From positions 1 to 33,265 of the forward strand of contig NZ_JBJGDW010000043.1 of the NCBI RefSeq assembly GCF_045062605.1: 33,265 nucleotides of DNA, given 5' to 3'. Below, piece by piece: positions 10,303-20,253 of this stretch. The DNA comes from Deinococcus sp045062605. Lineage in GTDB: Bacteria > Deinococcota > Deinococci > Deinococcales > Deinococcaceae. Both the position numbers and the translations under genes were made by a program. Each line of letters starts with the position of its first letter. Positions within the stretch are counted from its first letter, which is position 1. Under the pieces are notes generated by a model, which was not told where the DNA came from, did no database searches, and saw only the letters and a program-made list of their open reading frames with translations.

Positions 10303-12447
10303 GTGAAAGTGAACCCCAAATTTCTGACCCTGATGGTGGCCCTGTCTGCTGGAACCGCCGCCGCCGCTGGAACGCCCTCGGGTACCGTGATCACCAACAC
10401 CGCGACGGCCACCTTCACTGATCCCGCCACCAATACGGCGGCCACACCGGTCAATTCGAATACGGTTAGCACCACCGTCCTGCCCAAGCCGGATTTCGAT
10501 ATTGTGTACACCGCTGGAGCCGACGGCACCACGGCCACCGGAACACTGCCCGGCAACTACGAGGGACAGATTTTGCCGGGTGGATCGTTTGAAACGCCGT
10601 ACAAGGTGGTCAACCTTGGGAACGTCGATAACTATGTGGTGAAGCTGGCGGCCAACACCACAGGAAGCCCTAAAGCACCGACCAGCGTCACGTACTACCT
10701 CGATGCCAACAACGACGGCATTCTGGACCCTGCCGAGCGCGCCGCCGGGGCCATCACGCAGGTCACGGTGCCCGTCGACCAACTGGGCACTCCGCAGGAC
10801 GAGGGCGTGGTAAGCATCATCCAGGTCATCGTGGTGCCTGCGAACGCTGTCCGCACTGATCAGTATGCCGCCAGCCCCCAGGGCACTGCCGATGTCTACA
10901 ACGCGGGGACCATTGCGCAGACCACAGAGGCGAGCAGCGACCTGCAATTCAGCCGCGCGGTGATTTACAGCCCCAGTATCATCAACGACGTTATCGACAG
11001 CGATCCTGCGACGCCAGGCCGTCAGGACCCCACCACCACCGTCACGCTTCCTGGGCTGACCACCACCGTTACCGGCTACGTGGACCCCACCCGGCCCGGC
11101 ACCAACATCGTGGCCCTCAGTCCCGACAACCAGATCGCGTACCCCAAGGCGGACAACAACAGCACCGACGACACCGTTGCCTTCGTGAACAGCCTGACGA
11201 ACGGCGGCACCCTGACCGACGCTGTTCGCCTGTTCCCGGCGGACAAAGTGGGTGCGGGTGGAGCTTCTGCCGCCACGCCCGTTGCCGGAGTCTTTACGCT
11301 GCCCAACGGCGTGTCGGTCCGCTTCACCGATGCGGTAGGTGTGGCGCTCCCGGTCGATGGCAACGGCTATCCCGTGCTGACCGTCGCTGCCGGTCAGACG
11401 CTGGGCTACCGCACGGTGGTCACCTATCCTGATTACGACAGTGACCCGGCCAGAAATCCCGATCCTATCGTGATCATCGTGGGCGCGGATTCGGGCAACG
11501 ACGGCGACAATCTGGCCGACGATACCTCGACCGATACGGTCTATCCTCCGCAACTCCAGTTCGGCGACGCCACTGTGGCGGTGGGAACGGACCCAGCCCC
11601 CAACCCGGTTCAGACCGTTGTGCCCGGCGCGGCCACTGGCACCGCTACAGGTACGAACACCGACAGCAGCGCGGTCTTCCCGATGGACCTCGCCAATCTG
11701 GGTGCCTACACCGACAGCTACACCCTGACTGGCACGGTGGTGGTGCCGGTGATCGCTGCCGATGGTACCGTATCCAACCAGACGGTCAATGTTCATTACT
11801 TTGGCAATAACAACGGCCAGCCGGGTACGGAACTGCCCTTCGTCACCAACGGAAACGGCACCCGCACCTACACCACCGGCACGGCGCTCGCCAGCGCAGA
11901 ACTCAAGGTCTTTGCGGTGGTGGACCTTCCCGCCAACGCCCAGGCCACCACGTTCAACGGCGTGACCAATACCCTCAAGGTCAACCAGCGGGCCGAGGCG
12001 ATTTACAGCACCATCGTCCGTGAGGACAACAACGACGAGATCGCCGTGAATCAGCCCAACACCAAGGGTGTCACGTTGACCAAGACCGAACCCGCCTCGG
12101 CCCTGCCCGGCGCAACCCTGAGCTACACCATTACCGCCAAGAACAACTACAACGCGGTCCTCAAGAACTTCTACGTGACCGAGTCGAACACCAACCCCAA
12201 TACCAACGTGTTTACCTGGACGACGTTCAGCTCCGTCTTGGCCACCAAGACTTTCACGGCAGGCACTGTGCTGTACCGCTTCAACGGGGGCGCCTGGCAG
12301 AGCAGCGCCATCCCCACAGGGACCGCGAACCCGGTGACCAGCATAGACGTCGGTGTGGACACCAATGCCAACGGTACAGTGGACGCCAACGATTCGTTCC
12401 CTGCGCAGGGTGGCCTGACCATCACTTTCCAGGTCACCGTCAAGTAA
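10303..12447 (+). CDS. Secreted DUF11-type repeat surface protein
   Basis: A 714-aa exported protein with a signal peptide (about 1-22) and no cytoplasmic features. Residues 24-60 hold the module TPSGTVITNTATATF...SNTVSTTV, shared with the 928-aa protein downstream. The rest is beta-rich, dominated by Thr, Val, Asp and Asn, as in DUF11/Ig-like repeat proteins. The C-terminal 120 residues (from GVTLTKTEPASALPGATLSY) are a typical DUF11 repeat. Two calcium-type loops are visible: DANNDGILDPAE (134-145) and DTNANGTVDAND (about 686-697). No cysteine, LPXTG or membrane anchor is visible, so it must be held non-covalently or released. GTG 10303 follows AAGGAG (10290-10295). A terminator follows. 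Adhesion or envelope structure is plausible but unproven. Confidence 0.82.
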   Translation: MKVNPKFLTLMVALSAGTAAAAGTPSGTVITNTATATFTDPATNTAATPVNSNTVSTTVLPKPDFDIVYTAGADGTTATGTLPGNYEGQILPGGSFETPYKVVNLGNVDNYVVKLAANTTGSPKAPTSVTYYLDANNDGILDPAERAAGAITQVTVPVDQLGTPQDEGVVSIIQVIVVPANAVRTDQYAASPQGTADVYNAGTIAQTTEASSDLQFSRAVIYSPSIINDVIDSDPATPGRQDPTTTVTLPGLTTTVTGYVDPTRPGTNIVALSPDNQIAYPKADNNSTDDTVAFVNSLTNGGTLTDAVRLFPADKVGAGGASAATPVAGVFTLPNGVSVRFTDAVGVALPVDGNGYPVLTVAAGQTLGYRTVVTYPDYDSDPARNPDPIVIIVGADSGNDGDNLADDTSTDTVYPPQLQFGDATVAVGTDPAPNPVQTVVPGAATGTATGTNTDSSAVFPMDLANLGAYTDSYTLTGTVVVPVIAADGTVSNQTVNVHYFGNNNGQPGTELPFVTNGNGTRTYTTGTALASAELKVFAVVDLPANAQATTFNGVTNTLKVNQRAEAIYSTIVREDNNDEIAVNQPNTKGVTLTKTEPASALPGATLSYTITAKNNYNAVLKNFYVTESNTNPNTNVFTWTTFSSVLATKTFTAGTVLYRFNGGAWQSSAIPTGTANPVTSIDVGVDTNANGTVDANDSFPAQGGLTITFQVTVK

Positions 12448-12458
12448 ACCCTCTTCCT

Positions 12459-12491
12459 GCGCGCCCTGCCTCTGTGTGGGGCGCGCTTTTT
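12459..12491 (+). terminator. Rho-independent terminator after the 714-aa gene
   Basis: GCGCGCCC (12459-12466) pairs perfectly with GGGCGCGC (12479-12486), loop of 12, then TTTTT (12487-12491). It divides the surface-protein cluster into two transcription units unless read-through occurs. Confidence 0.85.
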
Positions 12492-12574
12492 CGTGACACA
12501 GCAACGATCAAGACCCGTCTCTCACCACACACAACAGCAGAACCTCTTTTGCCCGGCCCCCAGCTTTAAACCCA

Positions 12575-12590
12575 CGCACATTTCCGTGCG
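12575..12590 (+). other. Small hairpin in the leader of the second surface operon
   Basis: CGCAC (12575-12579) and GTGCG (12586-12590) are inverted around a 6-base spacer, 41 bases before the GTG at 12632. I found no convincing -35/-10 pair between the terminator at 12491 and this gene. Confidence 0.35.
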
Positions 12591-12631
12591 CCGTGCCCAT
12601 CTTCCCCCGATCCCCCTCTAGGAGAACCTTT

Positions 12632-15418
12632 GTGACCTGCTCCCGCCTGATCCTTCCCGCACTGCTGCTGGGCCTGCTTCTGCCCGGCGCACACGCAGGC
12701 GCACAAAGCCGGACACCCGCCGGTACGGTGATCACCAATCAGGCGCAGGCCGAGTTTCTGTCGCCCGACACCGGCCAGCCGACAGTCTCGAAGTCCAACG
12801 TCGTGCAGACCACCGTTTCTGCTGTGTGCGCGTTGAGCGTGACCCCCGACGGCACGGTGGCCCAGCCCGCTCAGAGCGCCTCTTTGCTGCCCGGCGAACA
12901 GGCGACGTTCGTCTATAAAGTGGTCAATGCGGGCAACGCTACTTTTACTTTCGGCGTGGCGGCCCGCACGGAGGTAGGCGGCACTTCTGTCCCCAGACTG
13001 AAACTGGTGCGTGACCTGAACGGCAACAGTCTTGCCGACGCGAACGAGCCGGAAATCAGCAGCGTGACGCTGGACGCCGATAAGACGGCGGACGTGCTGC
13101 TGCTGGTGGACGCGATCAGTGCCGGGGACGCCTTCGTGAATCTGGTGGCCAGTTGTGCGGGCGGCCAGAGCGACAGCAACAACGTCAGCGTGGTGCGGAT
13201 CAGCCCGCCCCCCGAACTGGCCGTGAGCAAGAGCTTCTCGCCCGCGCTGCTGCGCCCCGGCGCGGAAACCACCGTGACGGTCAAGACCACCAACGGCGGC
13301 AAGGGCCAGAGCCGCGAGGTGGTCCTGACTGACGTGTTGACCGAGCAACTGGCGCAGGGCCTCAGCTTCGTGGCAGGCAGTGCCAGCAGCAATGTGGGAA
13401 CGCCGGAATACACCGCCGACGGAGTGGATTGGGCTGCCACAGCGGGACCCGTGGTGCGCGGCGTGCGCGTGCGCGTGCCCAGCCTGGCCCCCGGCGCGGA
13501 CCTGACCCTGACCTTCCGCATGCGCGCCGATGCCAGCGCGGAAAACAAGATCATCCCCAACACTGCCACCGCCCTGACGGGCAAGACCACGGTCATGGAT
13601 ACGGCGAAAGTCGATGTGCGCTATCTGCCCGCCGTCGCCATCGGTCCCGAGGGCAATCCCGAGGCCCCCGAAGGCAGCGCCGCAGACCGCCAGAGCAGGG
13701 CGCTGGCCGTGGTGGGCCAGCCGGTCTGCTTTGACCACACCGCAAAGAATACGGGCGACGTGAAAGACGCCTTTACCCTGAGCGTGAGCTATCCCACGGG
13801 CGGCGCGGCGGCCACTTTTTACGGCCAGGACGGTCTGCCCCTCGCGCAGCCGCTCCCCCTGGAAGCGGGCCAGAGCGCCCCAGTGCGCGTGTGCTACAGC
13901 GCCGCGCAGACGGGACCGCTGGACGCCCTCATTACCATCAAGGGGGACCGGGGAACCAGCAATGCCACCGCAGACGCCGTGCAGAGCGTCGAGAGCGGTC
14001 TGCCCGAACTGGTCAAGTCGTATGTGGCCACCGCGAAAGACGGTGGGGCGACGGTGACCCTGCCCGCCGGGGCGACGGTGGCGGCAGACGACACCATCAC
14101 TTATCGCTTGAGTGTCCGCAATCCCTACAGCCGCCCGTTGACCGGCGTGGTGGTCAGCGACAAACTGACCGCCCACCTGGACTTCGTGAGTGCCACGGAC
14201 GGTGGCCTCAGCGCCGGAGCAGAAGGCGCGCAGACGGTCAAATGGACGCTGGGCACGCTGGCCCCCAATGAGACGCGCGTGCTGACCGTGGTCACGTCCG
14301 TCAGCGCCCGCGCGGTGGACGGCGAGGCCCTTAAAAATATCTTCCAGTTGGTCAGCACCCAGACCCCGGACTCGCTGAACAGCAACGAGGTCATGACCCC
14401 GGTGTGGACCGCCAGGCTGGCCGTCCTCAAGGACGTGAACGCCCCCGAGGTGACGCCAGGGGACCGCCTGACCTACACCCTGACCGTCACCAACAAATCG
14501 GCCACCACGTCCATCATCGACGCGCAGATCAACGACACCCCTGCTAAGGGCCTGAGCTATATCCCCGGCAGCAGCAAGCTGGACGGCCAGCCGATTGCCG
14601 ATCCACAGATCACGGGCGGCGTGCTGACCTGGGCCGTGGCCGAACTGAAAGCCGGGGTGCCCATCACGCTGGCCTACGACACGCGCGTGACCCCCGACGC
14701 CCTGGGCGAACTGGTCAATACCGTGACCGTCAGCGGCGTCGGGGCCGGGGGCGTGGCCCGCGCGATTGCCAGCAACCGGGCGGTGGCCACGGTCAAGCTC
14801 AAGCTGCTGAACTTCGCGCCGCTGTCGGACATCCTGGGTCTGGTGTACGTGGATCGCAACCGCGACGGGCGCTACCAGGAAGGGCTGGACACCCCGCTGC
14901 CGCGCGCCCGCGTGCTGCTGGCCGGGGGCCGCCAGACCCTGACCGACGTGGGGGGCCGCTACAGCTTTGCCAACGTGGCCAACGGTACGCAGGCGCTGCG
15001 TCTGGACCCCCTGACCACCCCGTACCCGCCGCTGCATGTGCCACGCGACGGCGACCTGAGCGGCACCCAGACGGTCTTCGTGAACGGTCTGACCGGGGTG
15101 GACTTTCCGCTGGCCCCGCTGGGCGGCGAGGTCTCGGCGCTGCGCCGCACCACCCTGACGGTAGGTGACGTGACGCTGGAAAAGGCCGTCTACGCTGTGG
15201 ACGGCGGCTACGTGGTCACGCTGAAACTGACCACGCCGCGCGCCTTGGAGGGCGTGAACCTCAGTGATCTGCTGCCTGCCGAGGCCACTTTGAAAGAAGG
15301 CCGCAATAGCCTGACCGCTAACCTTCCCGCAGGTGAAACGAACCTCACCTACCGCTTTGTCTGGACCGGCGAGCCGCGCGCGGCCACCACCGATCCCACG
15401 CTGAGCTGGAGGGAATGA
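12632..15418 (+). CDS. Secreted protein with DUF11 repeats and SdrD-B-like domain
   Basis: A 928-aa exported protein. The start is GTG 12632 because AGGAG (12620-12624) lies 7 bases upstream and a signal peptide (MTCSRLILPALLLGLLLPGAHA) begins there; the frame also opens at GTG 12593. The N-terminal module TPAGTVITNQAQAEF...SNVVQTTV repeats that of the 714-aa protein. Several DUF11 repeats follow (for example DRLTYTLTVTNKSATTSIIDAQ), one containing GSSKLDGQPIADP (about 643-660), which recurs in the next gene. Near residue 740 an SdrD-B-like domain carries the calcium-type loop DRNRDGRYQEG; another loop, DLNGNSLADANE, lies near 128. The stop at 15416-15418 is 4 bases before the next GTG, indicating coupled translation. 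It is probably a structural or adhesive envelope protein. Confidence 0.85.
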   Translation: MTCSRLILPALLLGLLLPGAHAGAQSRTPAGTVITNQAQAEFLSPDTGQPTVSKSNVVQTTVSAVCALSVTPDGTVAQPAQSASLLPGEQATFVYKVVNAGNATFTFGVAARTEVGGTSVPRLKLVRDLNGNSLADANEPEISSVTLDADKTADVLLLVDAISAGDAFVNLVASCAGGQSDSNNVSVVRISPPPELAVSKSFSPALLRPGAETTVTVKTTNGGKGQSREVVLTDVLTEQLAQGLSFVAGSASSNVGTPEYTADGVDWAATAGPVVRGVRVRVPSLAPGADLTLTFRMRADASAENKIIPNTATALTGKTTVMDTAKVDVRYLPAVAIGPEGNPEAPEGSAADRQSRALAVVGQPVCFDHTAKNTGDVKDAFTLSVSYPTGGAAATFYGQDGLPLAQPLPLEAGQSAPVRVCYSAAQTGPLDALITIKGDRGTSNATADAVQSVESGLPELVKSYVATAKDGGATVTLPAGATVAADDTITYRLSVRNPYSRPLTGVVVSDKLTAHLDFVSATDGGLSAGAEGAQTVKWTLGTLAPNETRVLTVVTSVSARAVDGEALKNIFQLVSTQTPDSLNSNEVMTPVWTARLAVLKDVNAPEVTPGDRLTYTLTVTNKSATTSIIDAQINDTPAKGLSYIPGSSKLDGQPIADPQITGGVLTWAVAELKAGVPITLAYDTRVTPDALGELVNTVTVSGVGAGGVARAIASNRAVATVKLKLLNFAPLSDILGLVYVDRNRDGRYQEGLDTPLPRARVLLAGGRQTLTDVGGRYSFANVANGTQALRLDPLTTPYPPLHVPRDGDLSGTQTVFVNGLTGVDFPLAPLGGEVSALRRTTLTVGDVTLEKAVYAVDGGYVVTLKLTTPRALEGVNLSDLLPAEATLKEGRNSLTANLPAGETNLTYRFVWTGEPRAATTDPTLSWRE

Positions 15419-15422
15419 AGCC

Positions 15423-18400
15423 GTGAAGCGCAACCCACACCATCTGCACCGCATCGCCCTGACCCTCTCTGCCCTGCTGGCCGTGGGGGCGGGCGCGAAC
15501 GCGATGGAACCCAGCACTGAAATCAGCACCAGCCTCCCCCTGACCAGCGTGGGCGACGCCCTGAGCTGGACGGTGGGCGACCAGAACCTGACGCTGGACG
15601 TGCCGGTGGGCGGCGTGGTGCGCCTGGAACTGTACAGCCCCCGCCTGGACCAGTCGGATTACCGCAGTGGCAGCTATTACGGTGACGAGCAGTACGACGG
15701 CAATGCCGCACAGGTCTCCACTACGTTTAGCGTGCTGGACGCGGCGGGTAAGGTTGTCGTGACGCGCACTTTCACCCCCGGCAAACACGGCTGGGAAACG
15801 CTGCTGGACCAGAATCTGCCCGCTGGCAAATACACCCTGCGCGCCGTCACCCAGGGCAATGGCAAGAACACCTTCGCCATCCGTCTGGCCGGGGTCAGCG
15901 CCGCTGTCAGCGCGGACCGGCTGACCGTCAACGTGCATTCGCAGAGCTGGGTTCCGGCCATCAACATCACCACCGACGGCGGCGCTTACGCCCTGAAGAT
16001 GTATGACGGAGACGGCCCCGATGAGCTGGAAGCCCGCGTGATCGACGCGGCCACCGGCTACGCCACGCCACTGCCGATCAGCCGCGACCTGGGCGAGGTG
16101 GAGTTGCCGCTGCCCGCGCGTGCCGGGAAATACGTGATCGAACTGCGCCAGCCCGCCACAGCAAAGCAGTACAGCAACGCGGTGGGCTTTGGCCTGATGC
16201 GCGCGGGCGTGCCGACGCCGATTGCCCTCAGTGTGGTGGACCAGACTGGCCTGCTGCGCGTGACCGCCGAGTTGGTTTTGCCTGGTAGCCGCCAGCCCAT
16301 CACCGCTGATGTCACCGTGGCTGGTCAGACCCTGACCGTGGATGGCCGCAGCGAGCAGCGCGTGGCCGCCGGAAGCTATCCCATCAGCGCCTCAGCCGTC
16401 GCGGGCGCGCAGGTCAGCGTGTCCCCCAGCGTGACCGTGCCGCGTGGCGGTGTGGCCGAGGCCAGGGTGGAAGTGCGCCCGCAGGTGGCCCTGACCCTGG
16501 AGAGCGACAAGCCCGAGGTCTGCGTGGGCGACACCGTGACCCTGACCGCCCGCGCCGCCACAGCTTTTGCCGGGGAGTTGCCGCTGGACCTGAAGTTGGA
16601 TACGGCAGGACTGACGGTGGACGGTCTGAGCAACCTGAGCGGGTTCTTCAGCGCCGACAAGCCCGGCGAATTGCGCGTGACGGGCACGGCCACCCGCCCC
16701 GGCCCCCTGACCTTCAGCGCCACACTGGCCCCCTGGAACCAGACCCAGAGCGTGGGGCTGAACGTTCTGCCCGACTCCACCCCGCTGCAACTGAGCCGCA
16801 CGCCGCTGGCCGATACCCTGCCGGGCCAGGAAACCACGGTCACACTAACCTTGAAGAACACTGCCGATGTGGCCGTTCCCTACACCCTGACCGACATCCC
16901 CGGCGCGGGCCTGGAAGCGCTGGACCCGGTCACTTTCAGCGGTGAGCTGGCGGGCGGCGAGAGCCGGACCCTGAGCTACCGCCTGCGCGTGGTGGAAGCG
17001 GGAACCTTCAGCCTGAACGCCACGCTGGACACCCCCGCCTGCCCCCGTCCGCAGACCGTGACAGGGCAGTTGATCGCGGCACAGCCTGTGCCTGCCCCCG
17101 CACCCGCCCCTGTGGTCACGCCGCCCACGCCTCAGCCCGCTCCTGTTGTTTCGCGCACGAGTGTCGTCAGCCTGCCCTTCGACGCCCCCGCGCAGGCACG
17201 GGAGATTGTGATTGCCCACGCCGTTCCCGAGGGCGCGTCGTTCGTTGCGGGCAGCAGCCGCCTGGACGGGCAACCTATTGCCGATCCTCGTCGGGGGGCC
17301 AGCGGCACGCTGTACTGGACGCTGCCCGGTTCGCAGAACAACACCGTCCTGCGCGGCAGCGTCACCTATACTCTGGCCCATGCGGGTGCGCTGCCGGAAC
17401 TACCTGCGCCCGCGCTGCTGGCCCGCTACGGCGGCGAGCGCAGCGAGGTTTTGCAGGGCAGGGTGGACGCCGGGGACCTGGCTGCCGCCGCCGCCCTGAG
17501 CGCCCCCGAACAGCTCAGCGAGAATGCCGGGGCCGTCAAACTGCCGCTGGCGGGCAGCGACGTGCGAATTCGCGACCGCATCAGCGTGGTGGTGGAATTG
17601 CCGGTGGGCACGCAGAGCGACCTGAGCGTGAACGGCACGGTGATCGGCGCAGACCGCATCGGCCAGACCACCGAGGACGGCCCGCGCGGCGTGACCCGCC
17701 TGACCTACGTGGGTGTGCCGCTGAATATCGGCCCCAACGTCCTGACCTTTGCCGGGCAGAGTGTGACGGTCAACCGCGTGGGACCCACCGCAAAGATCGA
17801 AGTCCTGCCTGAGACCCTGATCGCTGACGGCAGCACCCCGCTGCGGCTGAAGGTGCGGGTGCTGGACGCGTTTGGCCGCCTGTCCTCGCAGTCGTCGGTG
17901 ACGCTGAGAACCAATCTGGAACCGCACACCCCTGACGCCAACGCTGGCGAGGCCGGGTACCAGTTGCGCCTGACGGACGGTGAGGGCGTGCTGGAACTGC
18001 AACCCCAGGCGTCGCCTGGCACCCTGAAACTGGATCTCATGCAAGGTGCGAACATCATCCGTCAGACCTTCGCCGTCACCCCCGGTGGGGGCCGCGTGGG
18101 CGTGGGCATGGTCAGCGCCACGCTGGGCCTGGACGGAACGTTAAACCTGAGTGATGACCTGAAAGTGCAGGCCCGCGCCAGCTATGAGGGACCGCTGGCC
18201 GGGGGCAAGATTTACATCGCTGCCGACAAGGACGGCCTGCCCGTAGGGCGCGACACCCTCAAGCGTTACAGCCTGTTTGGCGACAGCAGCGTGGAGAGCG
18301 TGCCGCTTCAGGGCAGTGATCCGGTGGCCGTGGAATATGACCATCCCGCCTTTCACGCGCAGTACCGCCGCGCGCCGCTGCCCATCGACGTGCTGCCTGT

Positions 18401-20252
18401 GGGAGAACAGTTCACGGCGCTGAGTGCGAACAGCAAGAGCAACCCGCAGGTCTCCGGCTTCGTGGCCCTGGTCCCCGAGGCCCGTATCAAGGACGAGCGC
18501 GTCATGCCCGAGGGCACCCGCATCCTGCACCTGGGGAACGGCGACATCGTTCTGGGCAGCGAGACGCTAGAAGTGGTTACGCTGGAGCAGACCACGGGCA
18601 AGGAACTGGGCCGCGTCCGGCTGCTGCCCAACCTGGATTACCAGCTAGACCGCGCCACCGGCATCGTGACCCTGACCCGTGCGCTGGACCGGGTGGACGG
18701 CCTGCTCAACGACGTGGTGGTGCTGGCTTCCTACCGCTTGGAGAACGAGAATTCGCAGCGCAAACTGGCCTATGGCGCGCAGGCCGGATACGCCGGGCAG
18801 AACTACAGCGTGGGCGTGGCCGCCGTCAGCCTGGACAGCACGGTGACCTTCGGCGCACGCGCCCGCTATGCCAACGGTGAGACCCGCGCCGACGGCCTGC
18901 TGGCCTATTCCGGCGGAATGCAGGCCAGCCTGGACGCCAATACCAAACTGGGCGGCAGCGGCCTGGGCGGGGGCAACCTCGGCTTCAAGCTGCGCTACCA
19001 GAGTGCAGGGTACGCCGGACTGGCCGCCTTCACGCCGGGCCTGACGGTGGGCGGCAGGTACGACGCGAAAGTGACCCAGGATGTCCGCGCACTGGTGGAC
19101 GGCGAGTACCACCGCACGCCGACGGCCACTGGAACCACCCAGGGCGGCAGCGTCTCGGCACGGGCCGAGGTCGCCCTGTCACCCTTCAGCGTCGGCGGCG
19201 GCCTCAAGGTGGGCTTCGGCTATCAGCAGGGCCTCAGTGGCATCGCCAGCGCCGGATACCACCGTGCCCCGCTGGATGTGGACGTGGTCCATACCCAGCC
19301 GCTGAGCAGTTCAGGTGTGGGCGGCGCGCAGAAAGCCGAAACCAACATCGGCGTGCGCTACCGCATCGGTAAGGTCACGCTGGGCGTCACCGACAAGGTG
19401 ACCTGGGGTGTGGGCCAGACGGCGGCCCTGACGCTGGACAGCACGCTGGGCCGCACCAACTACGCGCTGGCCTACGATCTGCCCACGGCAGGCGGCCAGG
19501 GCAACCGCGCCCGCTTCGGCGTGACCACAACCCTGCCCCTGAACGCCCGCACGGGCCTGGGCCTGCGGGGCATCGCCGCGTACGACATCGCGGGCAGCTC
19601 AGCGGTGCTGGGCGCGGGCGCGGACCTGAACTACACATCCGATACGGTCAGCGCCACCGCCGGGACCGATCTGGTGTTCAGCGAAAAGGGCTTCGGCGTG
19701 GTGATCCGCGCGGGCGTCGCTGGGCAACTCACGCCCCACCTGACCCTCAGCGCCGACAGTCTGGCCGAGTTCGGCGCGGGCAGGGGCGGCCTGCGTGCCG
19801 CCGTGGGTTACGCCTACCGGGGCAGCGCCTTCAATAGCCTGGGCACCCTGCGCTACGTGAACGGCAGTCTGACCGGGAACAAACCCGAACTCAGCGGCAA
19901 CCTGAGCGCCGAGTACCGCCAGCCCGTCTGGGCGGTGCGCGGCGGCGTGGACACCCGCACCCTGCTGAATGATCCGGGCAGTTTTACCGCGCAAGCCGCA
20001 CTCGGCGGCACGGCGTACATCGGCGAGCGCTTCGGCGTGGGCGCGTGGGGGCGTGTGTTGACGCAGCCCAGTACGGGGACCACTGTGGCGGGCTACGGCC
20101 TGGAAGCCAGCGTGCGCGCCCTGCACGGCACGTGGCTGACGGCTGGTTACAACCTGGCGGGCTTCGAGGGTATCGGCAATGGGTATACAAAGAAAGGAGC
20201 TTACGTGCGGCTGGATTTGACTGTGGACGACAGCCTGGGGGGGAAGAAGTAA
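15423..20252 (+). CDS. Giant Ig-like protein with predicted outer-membrane beta-barrel
   Basis: A 1609-aa exported protein. The signal peptide (about 1-28, ending GANA) is followed by beta-sandwich segments. A Pro/Ala-rich linker (VPAPAPAPVVTPPTPQP) lies near 560-580. A DUF11-like segment has GSSRLDGQPIADP (about 605), and an invasin-like Ig segment (ADGSTPLRLKVRVLDAFGR) lies near 800. A module near 1066 has LLPNLDYQLDRATGIVTLTR, a pattern seen beside barrels in large outer-membrane proteins. The last 500 or so residues show regular alternating strands ending in GAYVRLDLTV, as expected for a barrel. This is the only cluster member that looks able to sit in the outer membrane, so it may anchor, display or export its partners. 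GTG 15423 is 4 bases after the previous stop. Barrel topology is inferred from strand pattern only. Confidence 0.82.
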   Translation: MKRNPHHLHRIALTLSALLAVGAGANAMEPSTEISTSLPLTSVGDALSWTVGDQNLTLDVPVGGVVRLELYSPRLDQSDYRSGSYYGDEQYDGNAAQVSTTFSVLDAAGKVVVTRTFTPGKHGWETLLDQNLPAGKYTLRAVTQGNGKNTFAIRLAGVSAAVSADRLTVNVHSQSWVPAINITTDGGAYALKMYDGDGPDELEARVIDAATGYATPLPISRDLGEVELPLPARAGKYVIELRQPATAKQYSNAVGFGLMRAGVPTPIALSVVDQTGLLRVTAELVLPGSRQPITADVTVAGQTLTVDGRSEQRVAAGSYPISASAVAGAQVSVSPSVTVPRGGVAEARVEVRPQVALTLESDKPEVCVGDTVTLTARAATAFAGELPLDLKLDTAGLTVDGLSNLSGFFSADKPGELRVTGTATRPGPLTFSATLAPWNQTQSVGLNVLPDSTPLQLSRTPLADTLPGQETTVTLTLKNTADVAVPYTLTDIPGAGLEALDPVTFSGELAGGESRTLSYRLRVVEAGTFSLNATLDTPACPRPQTVTGQLIAAQPVPAPAPAPVVTPPTPQPAPVVSRTSVVSLPFDAPAQAREIVIAHAVPEGASFVAGSSRLDGQPIADPRRGASGTLYWTLPGSQNNTVLRGSVTYTLAHAGALPELPAPALLARYGGERSEVLQGRVDAGDLAAAAALSAPEQLSENAGAVKLPLAGSDVRIRDRISVVVELPVGTQSDLSVNGTVIGADRIGQTTEDGPRGVTRLTYVGVPLNIGPNVLTFAGQSVTVNRVGPTAKIEVLPETLIADGSTPLRLKVRVLDAFGRLSSQSSVTLRTNLEPHTPDANAGEAGYQLRLTDGEGVLELQPQASPGTLKLDLMQGANIIRQTFAVTPGGGRVGVGMVSATLGLDGTLNLSDDLKVQARASYEGPLAGGKIYIAADKDGLPVGRDTLKRYSLFGDSSVESVPLQGSDPVAVEYDHPAFHAQYRRAPLPIDVLPVGEQFTALSANSKSNPQVSGFVALVPEARIKDERVMPEGTRILHLGNGDIVLGSETLEVVTLEQTTGKELGRVRLLPNLDYQLDRATGIVTLTRALDRVDGLLNDVVVLASYRLENENSQRKLAYGAQAGYAGQNYSVGVAAVSLDSTVTFGARARYANGETRADGLLAYSGGMQASLDANTKLGGSGLGGGNLGFKLRYQSAGYAGLAAFTPGLTVGGRYDAKVTQDVRALVDGEYHRTPTATGTTQGGSVSARAEVALSPFSVGGGLKVGFGYQQGLSGIASAGYHRAPLDVDVVHTQPLSSSGVGGAQKAETNIGVRYRIGKVTLGVTDKVTWGVGQTAALTLDSTLGRTNYALAYDLPTAGGQGNRARFGVTTTLPLNARTGLGLRGIAAYDIAGSSAVLGAGADLNYTSDTVSATAGTDLVFSEKGFGVVIRAGVAGQLTPHLTLSADSLAEFGAGRGGLRAAVGYAYRGSAFNSLGTLRYVNGSLTGNKPELSGNLSAEYRQPVWAVRGGVDTRTLLNDPGSFTAQAALGGTAYIGERFGVGAWGRVLTQPSTGTTVAGYGLEASVRALHGTWLTAGYNLAGFEGIGNGYTKKGAYVRLDLTVDDSLGGKK

Positions 20253-20253
20253 G

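Noticed and set aside
10192..15529. Very long antisense open frames (770 and 987 codons) across the surface-protein genes
   Set aside because: Same codon-bias shadow. The translations are Arg/His/Gly-rich and domain-free, and start and stop positions overlap real genes and terminators.
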